This document shows positions 44,760-59,050 of a stretch of DNA of 64,000 nt, in pieces. The notes under the pieces are model-generated. The model was not told where the DNA came from. It ran no database searches and saw nothing but the letters and a program-made list of their open reading frames with translations. Made by a program: the position numbers and the translations under genes. The stretch is from Hippophae tibetana. Its lineage: Eukaryota > Streptophyta > Magnoliopsida > Rosales > Elaeagnaceae. The stretch spans positions 2,108,001-2,172,000 of the forward strand of contig CM072806.1 in the NCBI GenBank assembly GCA_037013495.1, read 5' to 3'. The first letter of the stretch is position 1. Each line of letters opens with the position of its first letter.

Positions 44760-45411
44760 TGATATGTATCTCTCATAGCATTTGTTTTTGTCTAAAAATA
44801 ATGATTGAAATATTTCAGCCATGTCAAATAAGTTGAAACAATGTTCTTGTTTGTTTATGTGTTTCCATTGTCTAAGCCCGTTTGGGTTTTGGTTCTTAAA
44901 TAATGTGGTCTTATAACAGCTGAGTTAAGTAACATAAGTAACATGTGCAATTATATGTCTTGTAGTCAATGTTATGGACAAGAATTTCATTAACATTGTA
45001 TGACTCTTAACGTGTTTTTTGTTCAAGTGGCAACAAAGATGTGTTAGAAGTGTTGATGATAATGCCCGAGTGGGTGATAGGTAACATCTGTCATATATTA
45101 CGCCTTATGATGACATTGAAATGTGTGCATGTGTTGCACGTATTGTGCCCAAGAATGACACTTGAATGCTCATAGATGACATTGGAATTCATGTAGATGT
45201 TCCACATCCTACACTCAAAATTGCCACAAATAAGTGTGCATATACTAGGTTTACTGTGCACACAAATAGTGTGGACGTGTGCATGATAACTATGGTCGTC
45301 AATAATATAGTTAAATCTTTTCTTAATGTGTATGTAGCTTGATTCCATCCAATTTAAAAAAATTGTAGATCCAATCAATTTGTAGAATGTAAATCATCCT
45401 TAAATTTAAAT

Positions 45412-45689
45412 AAATTGTATAAGTATTGAGTACTAGGCACATTACCATTCCTTGTAATAATGCTTATGGTAGAAAAATGTGAAGATAGTGAATCTTCGTC
45501 AAAAATAAGAAAAAATAATAATAAATTAAAAATTGATATTGTCATTTTTGTTGAATTGTATGCATATTGAGTAAGTCTCATTACCGTTCCTCGTAATAAT
45601 GCTTGTGGTAGAAAAATGTGAAGATAGTGAATCTTTGTCAAAAATAAGAAGAAAGAAAACAATAAATCAAGAATTGATATTTTATTATT
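45412..45689. repeat. 139-bp tandem duplication
   Basis: Two units share GTAGAAAAATGTGAAGATAG followed by TGAATC, TCAAAAATAAGAA and a start ATTGTAT...ATTGAGTA. The offset is 139 bp (45471 against 45610). Confidence 0.92.
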
Positions 45690-46484
45690 TTTGTTAATAT
45701 TTTAACGAGATTTGTGATTTTATAAATTATATCTAGGATATTTTAGTTAAAATAGATATGTAAATTAAAACTTAACGATAATGATATTTAAGGAATCATT
45801 TGTCAATATTTTTTATAATTTTATGACAATTTAATCAAAAAATATAGATATTCTGTTTTGATATAAGAATATACAAAATAATAATATTATCACAATGATG
45901 TGTTAATATTTTCATTTTTGCATTAAACCAACAATGAATTATAGTTTGTCCTACATGTCAACTAACATTATCTTCTATATATAAAAGTGTATAGTATAGA
46001 ACTTTTGTCATTCATTTTTATATAATATAATTACAAAAATACCCTTAATAAATATCAAAATTTGTTTCTTCTTATTAATTTGTTTTCAATTTGTTTTTAT
46101 ATATTTTTATACTAATAAATATCAAAATGTCTATATAATAAATACATTTCATATGAATAATTATTTTTGTATTTTTATTTGTATAATTTAATTATTTTTA
46201 TGTTCGATCAATTCACTTATGAGAAAATTATACTAATAATTTTTGTGTTGAGATCGTATCATATCTCATATCAATTAAGATAAAAATAATCAACTAATAT
46301 AATGTAATTTTAATAAAAAAAATACTTATTAAATTCAATAAAGTTATGTCTATCATTTATTTAAGATTAACTTCTTAGATATTACAAATATTAATTGTGT
46401 AAGTTCATATATTATTCAATTATATTTGATTTATTTATTAAATAAAGTTATATAATTATTATCAATATTGTGAAAAATTACCCA

Positions 46485-47440
46485 TGTTTATATCGTATTT
46501 GGATTCTATGGCTCGTTAAATAGTTACTCTTATATATTTATTTATCGCTAAAGTAAAAAAATAATTATTTATTTATTTTAAGAATATTTCTACAAACCAA
46601 TTTATAAAATATTTTATTATCAATTTTTTAATTATAATAAAAGTAACTTAAAATTTTATAGTTAAAGAATTACTTTTTTTCTTTTATTTTATAAAATAAA
46701 TAATTTAAAATTTTATAATTAATACTACTGTATATGTTTATCAAATTTGAATAATCAACTTATATGGATTAGTTATATTTATATTATATTTTGATTTTAT
46801 TACTCATAAAATAATTACTATTATATATTTATGCATCACTAACTTAATAAATTAATTAACTATATATTTTAAGAGTATTTTTGCAAACTATTTTATAAAA
46901 CATTTTAACATTAATTTTTCAATTATAATAAAAAAATAACTTTAAAATTTATATTTAAAGACATACCTTTATTTTATTTTATATAATAAATAATTTGAAA
47001 CAATAACAATTATTACTCGATAACTAATACTATTAGATATATTTATCAAATATAAATTATCAATCCGTGTGTATTTTGTATTGTATCTGAATTTCATTTC
47101 TCATAAAATAGTTACCATTATATATTTATGTATCACTAAAATAATAAATTAATTAAATATTTATTTTGAGAGTATTTTTATAAACTATTTTATATGACAT
47201 TTTAACATCAATTTTTCAATTATAATAAAAATAACTTTAAAACTTATATTTAAAGACTTATTTTTTTATTTTTTAAAATAAATAATTTATAACAATAACA
47301 ATGGTAATTACTACTATTAGATATATTCATCAAAATTTGAATCAATCCGTACAAATTATTAATGTGTATCTATTATTCATAAAATAATAATTATTATATA
47401 TTTAATCATCACTAAAATAACAAATTAAATAATTATTTTT
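46485..47440. repeat. Satellite-like array, four degenerate units of about 276-297 bp
   Basis: The anchor TATATATTTA followed by an AT(C/G)-TCACTAA-type block occurs at 46531, 46822, 47119 and 47395. The first three units also share a block of the form AAGA(G)TATTT-T-CAAAC-ATTTTATAA, then TCAATTTTT-AATTATAATAAAA and AAAATAAATAATTT. Units differ by many substitutions, so the array is old. Confidence 0.8.
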
Positions 47441-50400
47441 TAAATTTAAATTTAAATTTGTATAGATTCAAAAATTAATATATATAAAATGAAATAAAAA
47501 CTATATTTACGTATAAACCAAAATTATAAAAAAACTATTAATTATCGTTAATCATACGTGTCAATGAACATTAATCCACATATCCGCATGCATGTTAATT
47601 TTTTTAATGTTTTATTGGGTGTAGCACTCACATTATATATAAAAAAACAAAAACAAAAACAACAATAAAATTATATATATATTTGAAGAAACAAAATTAT
47701 ATTTACGAGGTTGAATTTCTAAAGTTGATTTACACGTAAAATCCATTTAAAGTTCTATGTCAATTTTCCGTATAACCTCATGACCTCTATGTAACCTCTG
47801 TGTACGCACATCATTAATTGTAATTACATTAAGTATATAGACAATCGAATTTTAAGTTATTATAAAAATATTATATAATTTAAATTTATTATTTTCATAT
47901 CATTAAGTTTTACAATAATTACAAAAATATCATCAATATTTTTTACTATTTTCATAATATTAAATTTTATTAAATATTACAAAATATTATCAATATAAAT
48001 CAATTACACGTATATCAATGATATTTTTATTATATTTATAAAATTTAATTATATAAAAATAAAATAAAAATCATTTAAAACTTTACAATAATCCAAAGTT
48101 TTGAGGATAAAAAAAATTATTTACTTTTATAACACGAGCAATTAGGTACATTTGTTAAAATTTCTACATTCAAGTGAGAGGTGGCACTTGTCACGTCAAT
48201 TTTTTAATAATTTTTTTTGTTGTATTTTATAAATGTATCTTTTTATTTTACAAAAATACATAATAATATTTTCTCTTAAATTTATTATTTGAATATTATT
48301 TTTCTTTTATTTTATCACACTACATATTCATTTATATTCTTCATATATTTTTCACTTATTATTTATTATTATATAATTTTTACTAACTAAATTCTAATAA
48401 AGTGATAAATATTTAACATATTATCATAAATTTTAGAAAAATATATCAAATAACACCTAAAACTTATATATAATAACAAAATAACATCTCAATATTATTA
48501 AATAGATTTAATTAGATGGAGTTTAGTATTAAATGAGTTTAAATATCTATAATTTACATTTAACGACTTCAAATTTGACAACATTTAATGTGAAATAATA
48601 AATTAAATTTTTTTAATAGTAAAAATATATGAATTGAATATAAGAGTATTATTTTTGTGGTTACAAGTTTTAAATGTGTAATTTTATTGTTTTCTTAAAT
48701 TTGATTAGGTTAGTTTTCTTAACATTTTCTTAAGAAATAATATATTTTATTTCGTATATAATTTAATTATCCCATGTTATACCATATATAATTATATAAA
48801 TATTCATTATTATTTATATAATGTAATATTTATTTTATTTATTTTTTTTACATGCTTGAATTTTTTTACGTGTTTATTATAATTTATATTGTTTAATTTT
48901 TTTATCTGTTTGCATAGATATTAAGTTATGTTACTTAGTTTTATTATAACTTAATTTAAATAGTTTTAAATTTTTATGTTAATTGGATAAAAATACATAT
49001 ATAATATATAACATATGTGATATAGTATTCAAAAATATTAAAATTAATAAATTTTTGTAACATCCATAATAATATTTTTTATATTATTTTATAATAATTT
49101 AATTAAAAAATAGCTAAAGTTTACATCTTTTTTAAATAATAATTATTATTATATAGTAAATCCTTTCATATGGGAAGTAAAAAAAAAATCAATAGTACGA
49201 TTTTTAATTAAATAAATATTATTTAAATATATCACTCAAATTAGAAAATTTAGAAAAATCCACCGTTTAAGATAATTAGCAATGCTGCCATTACTTCCAG
49301 GAGAAAGTCTTGTCAATAACATGAGTTGTATGCCACGTTTTCATATAACCATTGATTCTCTCTTAAAAAGAGAATAAATAATATTTTGGATAAAATCAAC
49401 TTACAATGATTATGTAGAGAGAGACATATAACTGTTTTATTTAAGAATTTCTTCATATCCTCGTCTCATTGTCTATTTTACTAAATTTCGTAATTAAAAA
49501 AAAACATCATTTTGAAATTTTCATATTCAACATGGTTCAGAAATAGGCAACATATTTAAGACTCACATTATTTGGTAAAATACTTGCCCTACCATAATAA
49601 AAATAAGCACATTAAATACTCCACACAATTGCCATATGCATCAAATTCTCCATAAATAATTTACATATTAAATTGGTAATAATTTTTCGTTATTATCTAA
49701 TATATTGAGTGTAATTTATTATAATCTAATAACCTATCATAGTATATTTTCTTCTAAACAAAGATAACAAGTTATGTCCTTGCATGAAAACAAGTTTATA
49801 ATTTACTTATTAAATTTAAAATATAAGTTTTATTAGAAAAAATTATAATATAATAAAAAAAATTCCAAGGTTCAATTATCAAACAATAATGTTTTTTTTA
49901 AATACAAAAAACCAACCTTAAAATTTGTAAGGATGGATGACAGCACACGGTTCTTAGTTAGTTAAAAAAAATTAATTAATTTTTTATATTTTACAACACT
50001 TTATTCTTTTTAATTTGAAAATTATAAGGATAACTAATAAAAAAATCATTTTTTTTATATTTTCTTAATTTTTATTAAAATATCATTTTTATACGTTCAA
50101 ATAAATAACAATGATCATAAAATTATTCATAAAATAAAATTTAAAATTTGATATTTTTATTATAGTGTTACTTTTTCATAAAAAAAAATGAAAAAATGCT
50201 ATAGAGAGTAACAATGCATTAAACTATACTAACTAACACAACTCAAAGACTCTTGGTGTATTTTTATAAACCCATCATCATAAAAATAATATTTTTTTTG
50301 TGTTTAATTTATATATTTTTATATTAAAAAATAGCATAGTTAATCATTTTATGTTTAAATCATAATTATCAAACAATAATTAGATAAAAAATATAATCTC

Positions 50401-52199
50401 CATCTTAATTTTAGCATAAAAAATGTCCATACTCCTATTATAAAACTAATTTTAAAACTTACACAAAAAATTTCATCACCAAAAATATTAATTAAATAAA
50501 AAAATAAGTATCAATTACAATTATCTCATTAGGTATTTATCAAAAGAATAAAAAGATTTTTTTTAATTTATTGAAGAGAGTTTATTTGAAAAAAAGATAT
50601 ATATAAATAAAGTCACATAAATCTTTTAAATTATATTATTTTTATTATTTAACCTTTTATAATATAAATTATGTAATTTATCTCTTAAATTAGAAATTAT
50701 ATTATTTAGTCTATTAATTATGAAAAAAGATATCAATAAAAGTAAATTATATCATTTTAATAAGTTTTTTTAAATATTATTATTTTATATTAATGGTAAA
50801 AAATAATAATATTTTAATAAAAAAATATTAAAAATAATATAATTTTTATTTAATTAAACTATTTTTTATAATTAAATGATTAAATAATATCATTTTAAAT
50901 TAAGAGGTTAAATTAAGTAAACCTCATTTTATATACATACTATAATAAAGTAACAATTAAGGGGTTATTGTTTAATGCAACTTCAGGGATTTCGCTAAGA
51001 TTAAAAGAATAATTCAAAGTTTTCAACTATTCCCAAAATAATTTTTTTGTTCAACTATTGCAAACATATTTCTCCGTTTTTTTTATTAAATGATATTCAG
51101 TGTAACTGAAAAATGTGATTTAAAATAAAATAAGATAAACTTTAATTACTACTAATCACTAAGTAAATTAAAGACATATTTAGTCGATAAGAGTAGACTC
51201 ACTTTATTTATTTGAATTTTTAATGAATATAATTGGAATTCATCTGTTAACTTCCCTTGATGATATGTATTGTTTATTAAACATAAAAGGTATTTTAAAA
51301 AAATTAATTATTTTCTTTTTCTTATTTTTATTCCTAGTAACTATTACACCTATTACCATAATTAATTGAGATAAAACTACTTAGCAATAATAGAAATGAT
51401 TTAAGTTATTTTTATGTTTATTTGATTGTTAATTTAGATGAAAAATAAAACTTTTTAATAATAGTAATAATTCTAATTCCTCCAACCCCAAAGAATGCAT
51501 AAAATGTTTTATTATTCACACATTTGTATAATTATTTATCATTTTAAAAATTTTAAAAAGTTTATTTTTAATTTTACTTCATTTATAATTTTATAAATTT
51601 TACTTTTGATATTTATTATTATTTTAATTATACTGTTCAAACATAATAATATTAATATTATTTCTATTTATTTTAATTCATACTTCTATTATATTTTCAT
51701 TATACTAACGGGATGATAATGTCACAATATTTCTATAATATTTGTGGATAATAATTTCAATAAAACGTCGATATCAAATAAATATTAATGGAATATTTGT
51801 TACTAATATATATTATCCTATTTATCTTATTCGTGTTTATTATTTTAAATATTTTAATTATTTATTTATAATTGTTGAAAATAAATATTATATGAATTTG
51901 TATTTATATATTGAATAAAATATAATTTAATAAATAAATAATTAATTGTTGTGATTCATAATTTTATTATCAATTATTTTTCTAAACTTTTTTAATTTTT
52001 TCTTTATTAATGACATCTTCAATATATATCCATAAAATTTACGTTTTACTGTTTTGATCGACGTCGAAATAGGTTTGATTTGGTACGAGCAAGCACACAA
52101 GAAAACCCGAGCCATTTTCCTGCCATATTTAACATCGTATTATCGAAAAATAATAACTGGTTTCTAACTACGGTTAAAAACTTAAGCTAACTATGGTTA

Positions 52200-53630
52200 A
52201 ATATTATGACCCAGAAAAAGACAATCAACGCCCATAAAATATTAAGAAGTGAAAAGAAAAAATTACTACTGCACCTTTCATTGCTCTACTTCTTGCTCAC
52301 TTGCAATCCCTCTCTTGGAATCGGAACCACCACTCTCTCTCCTCGTTTCTCTAATTTTCTCTCTCTTCCATTTCTTTTCTTCTTCCATTAGAGAAAAAAG
52401 TAAGGTTCTTAAAGGGAAACTGGAAAGGCAAAGGAAAGCCAGCTAAGAGTGCTTTGGGATCTTCCTTGGCTCTTTCACATACGTAATCATCTTATTGGTG
52501 ATTTCATTTTCTTTAACTTTGGTTTTTGTTTTTGTTTTGAGTTTTCTTTGATTGTCTGCTTTTTCGTGTGTTGTGAAGTCAATCATTCAGAAGCATATAT
52601 TTGTTAGTATTTTGCTTAATTTAAACGAATTGTTATTTATAGAGCTTGCTGGATCTTTCTTGTTGCTATGTCTGTAGTGAAAAAGTTTATTGATTTTACT
52701 TTTGATGTGGATTTTTATCACTGTGAATTGCTTGTCTCCATCCGAACCAATAAATGCAACCCATTTGTGTATTATTTATCCGTTTTGTTTAGATTTTCTA
52801 TTTTGCAAATAGAGTTGGAGATGGGTTTTGATTAGGATGTTGAGGGTTTTGCGTATTTTTTTTTATCTAAGGTGGCTATATATCTAACTTACGTTCTTAT
52901 CCTGAATTTCCGGATATGAATAGATGTTCGAATGTTACTCAATTGCTTGATCAATAGAATGTAATGAAAAGAGGAAAAACGGCGAATCGTTGCTTACAGA
53001 TGGGAAGGATATGCTGGAAGCTATTTGGGGCTTCATACGTATCTCATACATCAAAAGTCCAAAATCTCATCCATTAGTTGTAAATTTTATATAGCATATG
53101 AATATGCGTGCTTTTGATTTTTGGGTCTCCTTGTGGTTGGACATGTTTGCTTACTTTGTAATTGTGGCTGCGAGGAGTTTAGTTTCGTGGTGATTGGTTT
53201 TTGTTCTTTGTTCTTTTGTGTTTTCCCTTGTTCTATAGCAATAATTTGTTCTCAATGGCTTCTTACAGAGTTTGTGGTTTTTTGTGAATTGATAAGTGAT
53301 AACCCCTTGTGGCTACCTTCTTCTTTTTTTCCTTTGTTTTACCACAAAACCCAGAATAACTTTGGCGGGATTGCATCTGTTCAAAGTGCTATTTGATTTC
53401 ATGCTATTTTGGTCCACGGATTCCTGATTATATGTCTTTTATTTTAGCTTTGTTTTTTCTGATCATTTTAAGCTGTAACTTGTTTTGTATTATGCAATTA
53501 CTAGCTTATTTTGAGTTTTCACACTTTCTTTATTTTAAATTCATTTAATGTCATTATTATAAGTTCATTGTACCTGCATGTGGATTGCGGAAATTTCGTG
53601 GCTTTTGAATCAAGTCATTAATTGTTTCAG
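52200..53630 (+). promoter_or_regulatory. EIN3/EIL leader exon and 1.1-kb leader intron
   Basis: A pyrimidine-rich leader-like stretch at about 52250-52482 is followed by a possible donor CATAC|GTAATC (52483). A good acceptor TTGTTTCAG ends at 53630. A leader intron is common in this family. Limits are inferred. Confidence 0.45.
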
Positions 53631-53809
53631 CTTACAAGGGATCTGATCTACTCAACTTTTCGCAACGTGTATCCTGAAACGGGAAGTGATAATTTTAAAG
53701 ATCACAAGTGATATCTACAAGTAAAGATACAAAATTAATTAAAATCAACTTGAAGAGTTTAAATTTGCTGAGCTCACGCAACCTGGTATTTCCTTCTGAG
53801 GAGTGCTCA

Positions 53810-55636
53810 ATGGGAATCTTTGAGGAGATGGGGTTTTGTGGCAACCTGGATTTCCTTTTGGTTCCATCCGGAGATGAGCAAGCTCCAGAGCTTGAACCAG
53901 AACCGATAGTAGAGGAAGATTATAGTGATGAAGAAATAGATGTTGATGTGCTTGAAAGGAGGATGTGGAGTGACCGAATGTTACTGAGGCGGCGTAAAGA
54001 TCATAATAAACCAAAGGAAGGAGCTGACAGTGCAAAGCAGCATCAATCCCAGGAGCAAGCTCGGAGGAAAAAGATGTCACGAGCACAAGATGGGATTCTG
54101 AAATACATGCTGAAAATGATGGAGGTTTGCAAAGCTCAAGGTTTTGTGTATGGAATTATCCCCGAAAAGGGAAAACCAGTAACTGGTGCCTCTGACAATC
54201 TGAGGGCTTGGTGGAAGGAGAAAGTCAGGTTTGATCGAAATGGTCCAGCTGCAATTTCCAAGTACCAGGCAGATCACTTGATCCCTGGGACAAATGAAAA
54301 CGGCAATGCTGTAGCATCCACAAACTCTCTGCAGGAGCTTCAAGACACCACCCTTGGTTCACTCTTGTCTGCTCTGATGCAGCATTGTGACCCTCCCCAG
54401 AGACGCTTCCCACTGGAGAAGGGTGTGCCTCCACCCTGGTGGCCTACAGGTAATGAAGAATGGTGGCCTCAATTGGGTTTGCCCAGGGATCAGGGGCCTC
54501 CTCCATACAAGAAGCCCCATGATCTAAAGAAGGCCTGGAAGGTGAGTATCCTCACAGCTGTAATTAAGCACATATCTCCAGATATTGTCAAGATTCGCAA
54601 GCTTGTTCGGCAGTCTAAATGCTTACAGGACAAAATGACTGCTAAGGAGAGTGCCACTTGGCTTGCTATTATAAACCAGGAAGAAGCTTTGGCCCGGAAG
54701 TTGTATCCTGATAGATGTCTGCCTATTTTGGGTGGTGGAAGTGGGTCTTTTCCAATTAGTGAGATCAGTGACTATGATGTTGATGGAGTGAATGATGAAT
54801 CAAATGTTGAATTACAAGAGTCCAAGCCTCATGCCGTCAATCTCTTCAATATGGGGATTGCCACAACTAGGGACAATAAACTTCTCATGCCTCCAAGGTT
54901 TCCTCAGGTTAAGGGAGAAATCATTGACCTTAGCTCTGATTTTGTTCATAAAAGGAAGCATGCAGCTGAGAAGCCACAGATGCTGTTGGATCAGACGGTA
55001 TACACCTGTGAGTACCTTCAATGCCCATATAATGATTACCGCCTGGGCTTTCTGGACAGAGCTTCAAGAAACAATCACCAGTTGAATTGCTCATACCGTA
55101 ATAATTATTCTCAACCCTTTGAAAATGCAAGTATCCTGATTACCGATGACAAACCATTGGTCTTCTCCATGCCCCTTGCCCAACCTAAGTCAGCACCACC
55201 AATAAACCAGACAAACAATTTCAATGTTTCTGGCCTTGGACTCCCGAATGACGGGCAAAAGATGATTTCAGACCTCATGTCATTCTATGATACCAATATG
55301 CCACAGAGCAAAAACATGAATAATGGGAACTTTAATCCTATGGAAAATCACAATCTGCCACAGCCACAGCCACCACAGCAACAGCAGCAGCAGCAGCAGC
55401 ATAAGTTTCAATTTCATATGGATGATGACTTCTATGGTCAGGGGGCTATAACAGGAGTTTTCCCGGCAACAGATGTCCAATTTGATCAGAGTAAGGCATT
55501 TGAATCTCCATTTGATAACAACCCCCCTAATAACATACCTGATTTGAGATTTGGCTCTCCCTGTCCTTTCAACTATGCACCAGTGGAGGAGTATACCCTG
55601 GATTCCCTACCAAAACAAGATGTCTGGTACCTCTGA
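53810..55636 (+). CDS. EIL: EIN3/EIL ethylene-response transcription factor
   Basis: One uninterrupted frame of 608 residues, intronless as is usual for EIN3/EIL coding regions. It starts [17 protein letters not shown], the typical family start; an in-frame ATG 34 codons upstream (53708) is probably leader. An acidic stretch (about 25-45) is followed by the basic region [18 protein letters not shown] (about 50-67). The conserved DNA-binding core (about 140-305) contains [19 protein letters not shown], the Pro/Trp block [19 protein letters not shown], and [21 protein letters not shown] run of eight Gln lies at residues 523-530. The C-terminus ends [10 protein letters not shown]. Family members are short-lived nuclear activators of ethylene-response genes such as ERF1, stabilised by EIN2 and degraded through EBF1/EBF2. 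EIN3 versus EIL1 cannot be separated here. Confidence 0.95.
   Translation: MGIFEEMGFCGNLDFLLVPSGDEQAPELEPEPIVEEDYSDEEIDVDVLERRMWSDRMLLRRRKDHNKPKEGADSAKQHQSQEQARRKKMSRAQDGILKYMLKMMEVCKAQGFVYGIIPEKGKPVTGASDNLRAWWKEKVRFDRNGPAAISKYQADHLIPGTNENGNAVASTNSLQELQDTTLGSLLSALMQHCDPPQRRFPLEKGVPPPWWPTGNEEWWPQLGLPRDQGPPPYKKPHDLKKAWKVSILTAVIKHISPDIVKIRKLVRQSKCLQDKMTAKESATWLAIINQEEALARKLYPDRCLPILGGGSGSFPISEISDYDVDGVNDESNVELQESKPHAVNLFNMGIATTRDNKLLMPPRFPQVKGEIIDLSSDFVHKRKHAAEKPQMLLDQTVYTCEYLQCPYNDYRLGFLDRASRNNHQLNCSYRNNYSQPFENASILITDDKPLVFSMPLAQPKSAPPINQTNNFNVSGLGLPNDGQKMISDLMSFYDTNMPQSKNMNNGNFNPMENHNLPQPQPPQQQQQQQQHKFQFHMDDDFYGQGAITGVFPATDVQFDQSKAFESPFDNNPPNNIPDLRFGSPCPFNYAPVEEYTLDSLPKQDVWYL
55376..55399 (+). 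repeat. CAG/CAA repeat coding for Gln8 in the EIN3/EIL gene
   Basis: Eight Gln codons (one CAA among CAG) follow a PQPQPP stretch. Poly-Gln near the C-terminus is common in EIN3/EIL proteins; length is likely to vary. Confidence 0.95.
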
Positions 55637-56100
55637 AATCAAAGTTCTGTTGGTTTGACCTCTTGAATACTGGGATGAAGGGTGTATATTATTGGGAAGG
55701 TCAACCCTAAACAGTTTGATTGGAGGGTGAAGTTTCTTCCATCCTGGTTTTATTTGCTTAGTTATTGTTTAGCTTAGTAGATGCTTGAAGCCCTTAAGAT
55801 TTAGGTATAGATTGTCTAGTTTTCTTTTGTTCTAGTATTGAAACAGGGCTAATAAAGGATTGGGAAGAGCCCAACCTAGTATCCACCACATTTGAAATGT
55901 TCAGATACCTTGTCCTCTTGCAGAGGCCAAATCTTGAACACTATCATTATATTATTTACAGCTACCTATATATTACATGCCTGTGTTTTTATCTTTAACT
56001 TGGACTCTGGATTGTGAAAGATTGTGGTTTTTCTTGAGTAATGCGATACTGTTGTATGCAGCAAGTTATGTGCAATTTCAGGTTTGTAATGTGGGTGTAT
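55637..56100 (+). other. EIN3/EIL 3' UTR (approximate)
   Basis: Mixed-composition sequence continues for about 460 bp before the DNA becomes A+T-rich. It contains GCTAATAAAGG at about 55848-55858, a possible polyadenylation signal, but transcription may run further. Confidence 0.45.
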
Positions 56101-57850
56101 TGTTGTATGTCTCAAATTAGAGAAAATCTTAAATACATCATATTATATATTTTTTATTAATATCAATTACTAATCTCGTATCCATTTTTAACACCTTTTT
56201 TTTATAATAATGAAGAGTCAAGATGACTTCATTTTACCACATATTTGTGTTCTTGTTGTATGTAATATTCTCTCCTCGTGTTAATTAATCTTTTTTTCTT
56301 TTTTCTTGACTATTGTTTATGATGAGTAAGGATAAAAATAAAAATATTAATGTTTATAAATATATCTACCATTTAATTTTATAGAAATATTGACAATTTA
56401 ATCTTAAGAAAATATATTGATTAAAAAAATGTATGTAAATTATTTAAAAATATTGAAATTTTAGATAATAACTAAAGAGTGAAAACATGGTGCTTCTAAT
56501 AATAAAAACAAATTAAAGAAGTTATGTTATAATTTTTTTGGGAGTTTAAATCGCATAATATTTTTATTCAAACAATATTGGTATCATGACATATATGTGT
56601 GAGCTCTCAAAATATAACATGTTATAAGTATGTTAGTTTGATTTCTTCAATTTCTTAGTGAATAAAAAAATTGGTTTAATTTAATAATTTGTAAATTGTC
56701 ATTGACAGTTTCAAAAATTCTATAAACATTATTTACACATATTAATTGAGAGATTATTTTCAGATGATTAAAAATAAATTTGTATTTATAGTTATCTAAT
56801 CTAATTATTGCATACCATTATAACCTCAATGATGTTTCTTCTTCTATTCTTTTGTAATAATATTTATGCATGGAGAGGCAACTCTACCTCCATGATTTTC
56901 ATATTATGTTGTATGTGTATGGATATTTTTACAAGTAAATTGATTTAAATATTGAGTATGCTTAAGGCTAGATACATCATCATCCCTACATGTACCATCA
57001 TACTCATCGTTATCTTTTTCTTTTATTTAGTGACTTAATGACAAAGGTTATTTTTACTGTAAAATAACATTCATTTCATCAATATTTCATAAGAATTAGA
57101 ATGATAAATAGAGATAAAAATTAATATATTTATATCATGTATATTATTCATGATTTATTGGAGATATTCGATAATATCATAATAATTTAATTAAATGATA
57201 TTATTTAATTATATCTGGATAAATATTATCTTATTAAATATAATCTATTATATATTTGGGATTACCATTAATAGTTGGTATCAAAGTTTAACAACTAGGA
57301 TCTATTTTCATTTATGTTTTAAAAAAGTTGTAATTTAGTACCATTTTTGTTAAATAATTGCAGCTAATATCCTAGTTCATGATATAGTTCTAATTTAACC
57401 ATTCATAAAATAGTTTTAATATACTACCATACTTCGTAAATTTAGTATTTCATAATTTTTAATATTAAAATCATTTAAAAAATATGAATATTAAATTAAA
57501 ATTCTTAATAGAAAATAAATATCATTTGAAGTAACACTATAATAATAAACATATTTGCGTTTATTTTATTTTATTCATGCTAATGAATTAATTCTCTTTG
57601 GGTTGGAAAAAGTGCGCGTCGACTGGCCATTGATGTAGACTATGGCTCCTTTTCAATTAAGGGTTTCTTACTAGTTGGAAATGTGGTCTTGGATGACCCA
57701 CTTGATAGAAAATTGGAGACAAAGCACGTGTGCAATCGGAAAATTCCAAAATAATGAGCCTGGTCAAAGTTTTGGGACCTTTTAATCTCTCTCATTAACA
57801 AAAAGAACACCCCCGAGCCTTACTTAAGTGTGGTAAGAATAATTAGTAGG

Positions 57851-57891
<41 letters not shown>

Positions 57892-58739
57892 GCATTGGAT
57901 ATTACTATATTAGACAATTTATAAATCTTCCAATAATCCATAAACCAACTACTGGTAATCCCTGTTGTCTTGGGGATATTATTATATTGGATTTTGGACT
58001 AGTGTAGAAATGGAGTGATTTAATAAAAAATAATAATACAGGAAAAAGGGCATTACAAGTCTTTCTGTTTTCATTTGAGGGATATTTTGAAAGATATATA
58101 TTATTCAGCCACTGCGTAAGATTATTTACATATATTAAGGGATGCTAATGGGACCCGGTGGAGGCTGAATGCTATCCTTATTTTTCATTTAAATATTATA
58201 TATAGGTTGGAATATTTTATATGGATTAGAGATTTTCTACGATTAAATTATCAAGACTTACCCCGAATCGGCTCTAGAGCATAAGATGCATCTAGAAGAT
58301 CGTAAAAATTGACTAATTAACTACTTTGCTTGATTCTATCACGTGTAAAAATTATAAAAACAATTAGTTGATTATTTTTTTCTCAAATTAAACCTAATTT
58401 TACTAAAATAAAATCAAAATAATTTTGATATAATAATTTTTCACTTACTAACAGATATTATAATATGATTATGTAATATGATATACAAGTTATACAACAA
58501 ATCATAATGATTTCTTACTTAAGTATTAATTCACCTACATAACAATCAAAATTTACTATATAAAAAAACAAATAGATCAAATTATCTATTATATAATAAA
58601 AGATTAATCTTATCCTTCTTAGATTTTATTACATGCTATGTTATCTCAAGTTGCTAAAGAAGTGAAGAAAATATAAAATGTAAGATTGAAAGTTTAGTGA
58701 GTTGATGACTTTTATAAATATATGTAATTGTAAGTTTAA

Positions 58740-59050
58740 AAATTGTGTATAAAATGCTTATGATTTATAATGAAATAACACGGTGATGAAAATTACATGT
58801 GTTTGGTCTTTAAAATATAATTATACTTTATCTTATGAGTTATCATGAAATAATATTACAATAAAAATAATATCAATTTAATATTTAGAATATAATAATA
58901 TACTATCTTATGAGTTATCATTATATCTTATGAATTATCACGAAATAACATTTTGATAAGAATGATTTATGTTTTATCTTTAAAATATATTAATGTATTA
59001 TCTTATGAGTTAACATGAAATAACATTATGATGAAAATGGTATATGTTTG
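58740..59050. repeat. Degenerate tandem repeat with unit of about 80-100 bp
   Basis: Variants of CTTATGAGTTATCATGAAAT followed by AACATT-TGATGAAAATG and a TTTGGTCTTTAAAATAT-like block recur three to four times. A further copy lies at about 59510-59615. Confidence 0.7.

Larger units (their letters stand above)
44770..52100. other. 7-kb A+T-rich intergenic region with tandem duplications
   Basis: No gene is supported. It holds a 139-bp tandem duplication (45412-45689), a four-unit array (about 46485-47440), and a segment at 51575-51710 related to 24250-24380. The remainder is A/T-rich with stops in all frames. Confidence 0.6.

Noticed and set aside
53745-55130. Several minus-strand and alternative-frame ORFs over the EIN3/EIL gene
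   Set aside because: Shadows of a long, conserved coding frame.
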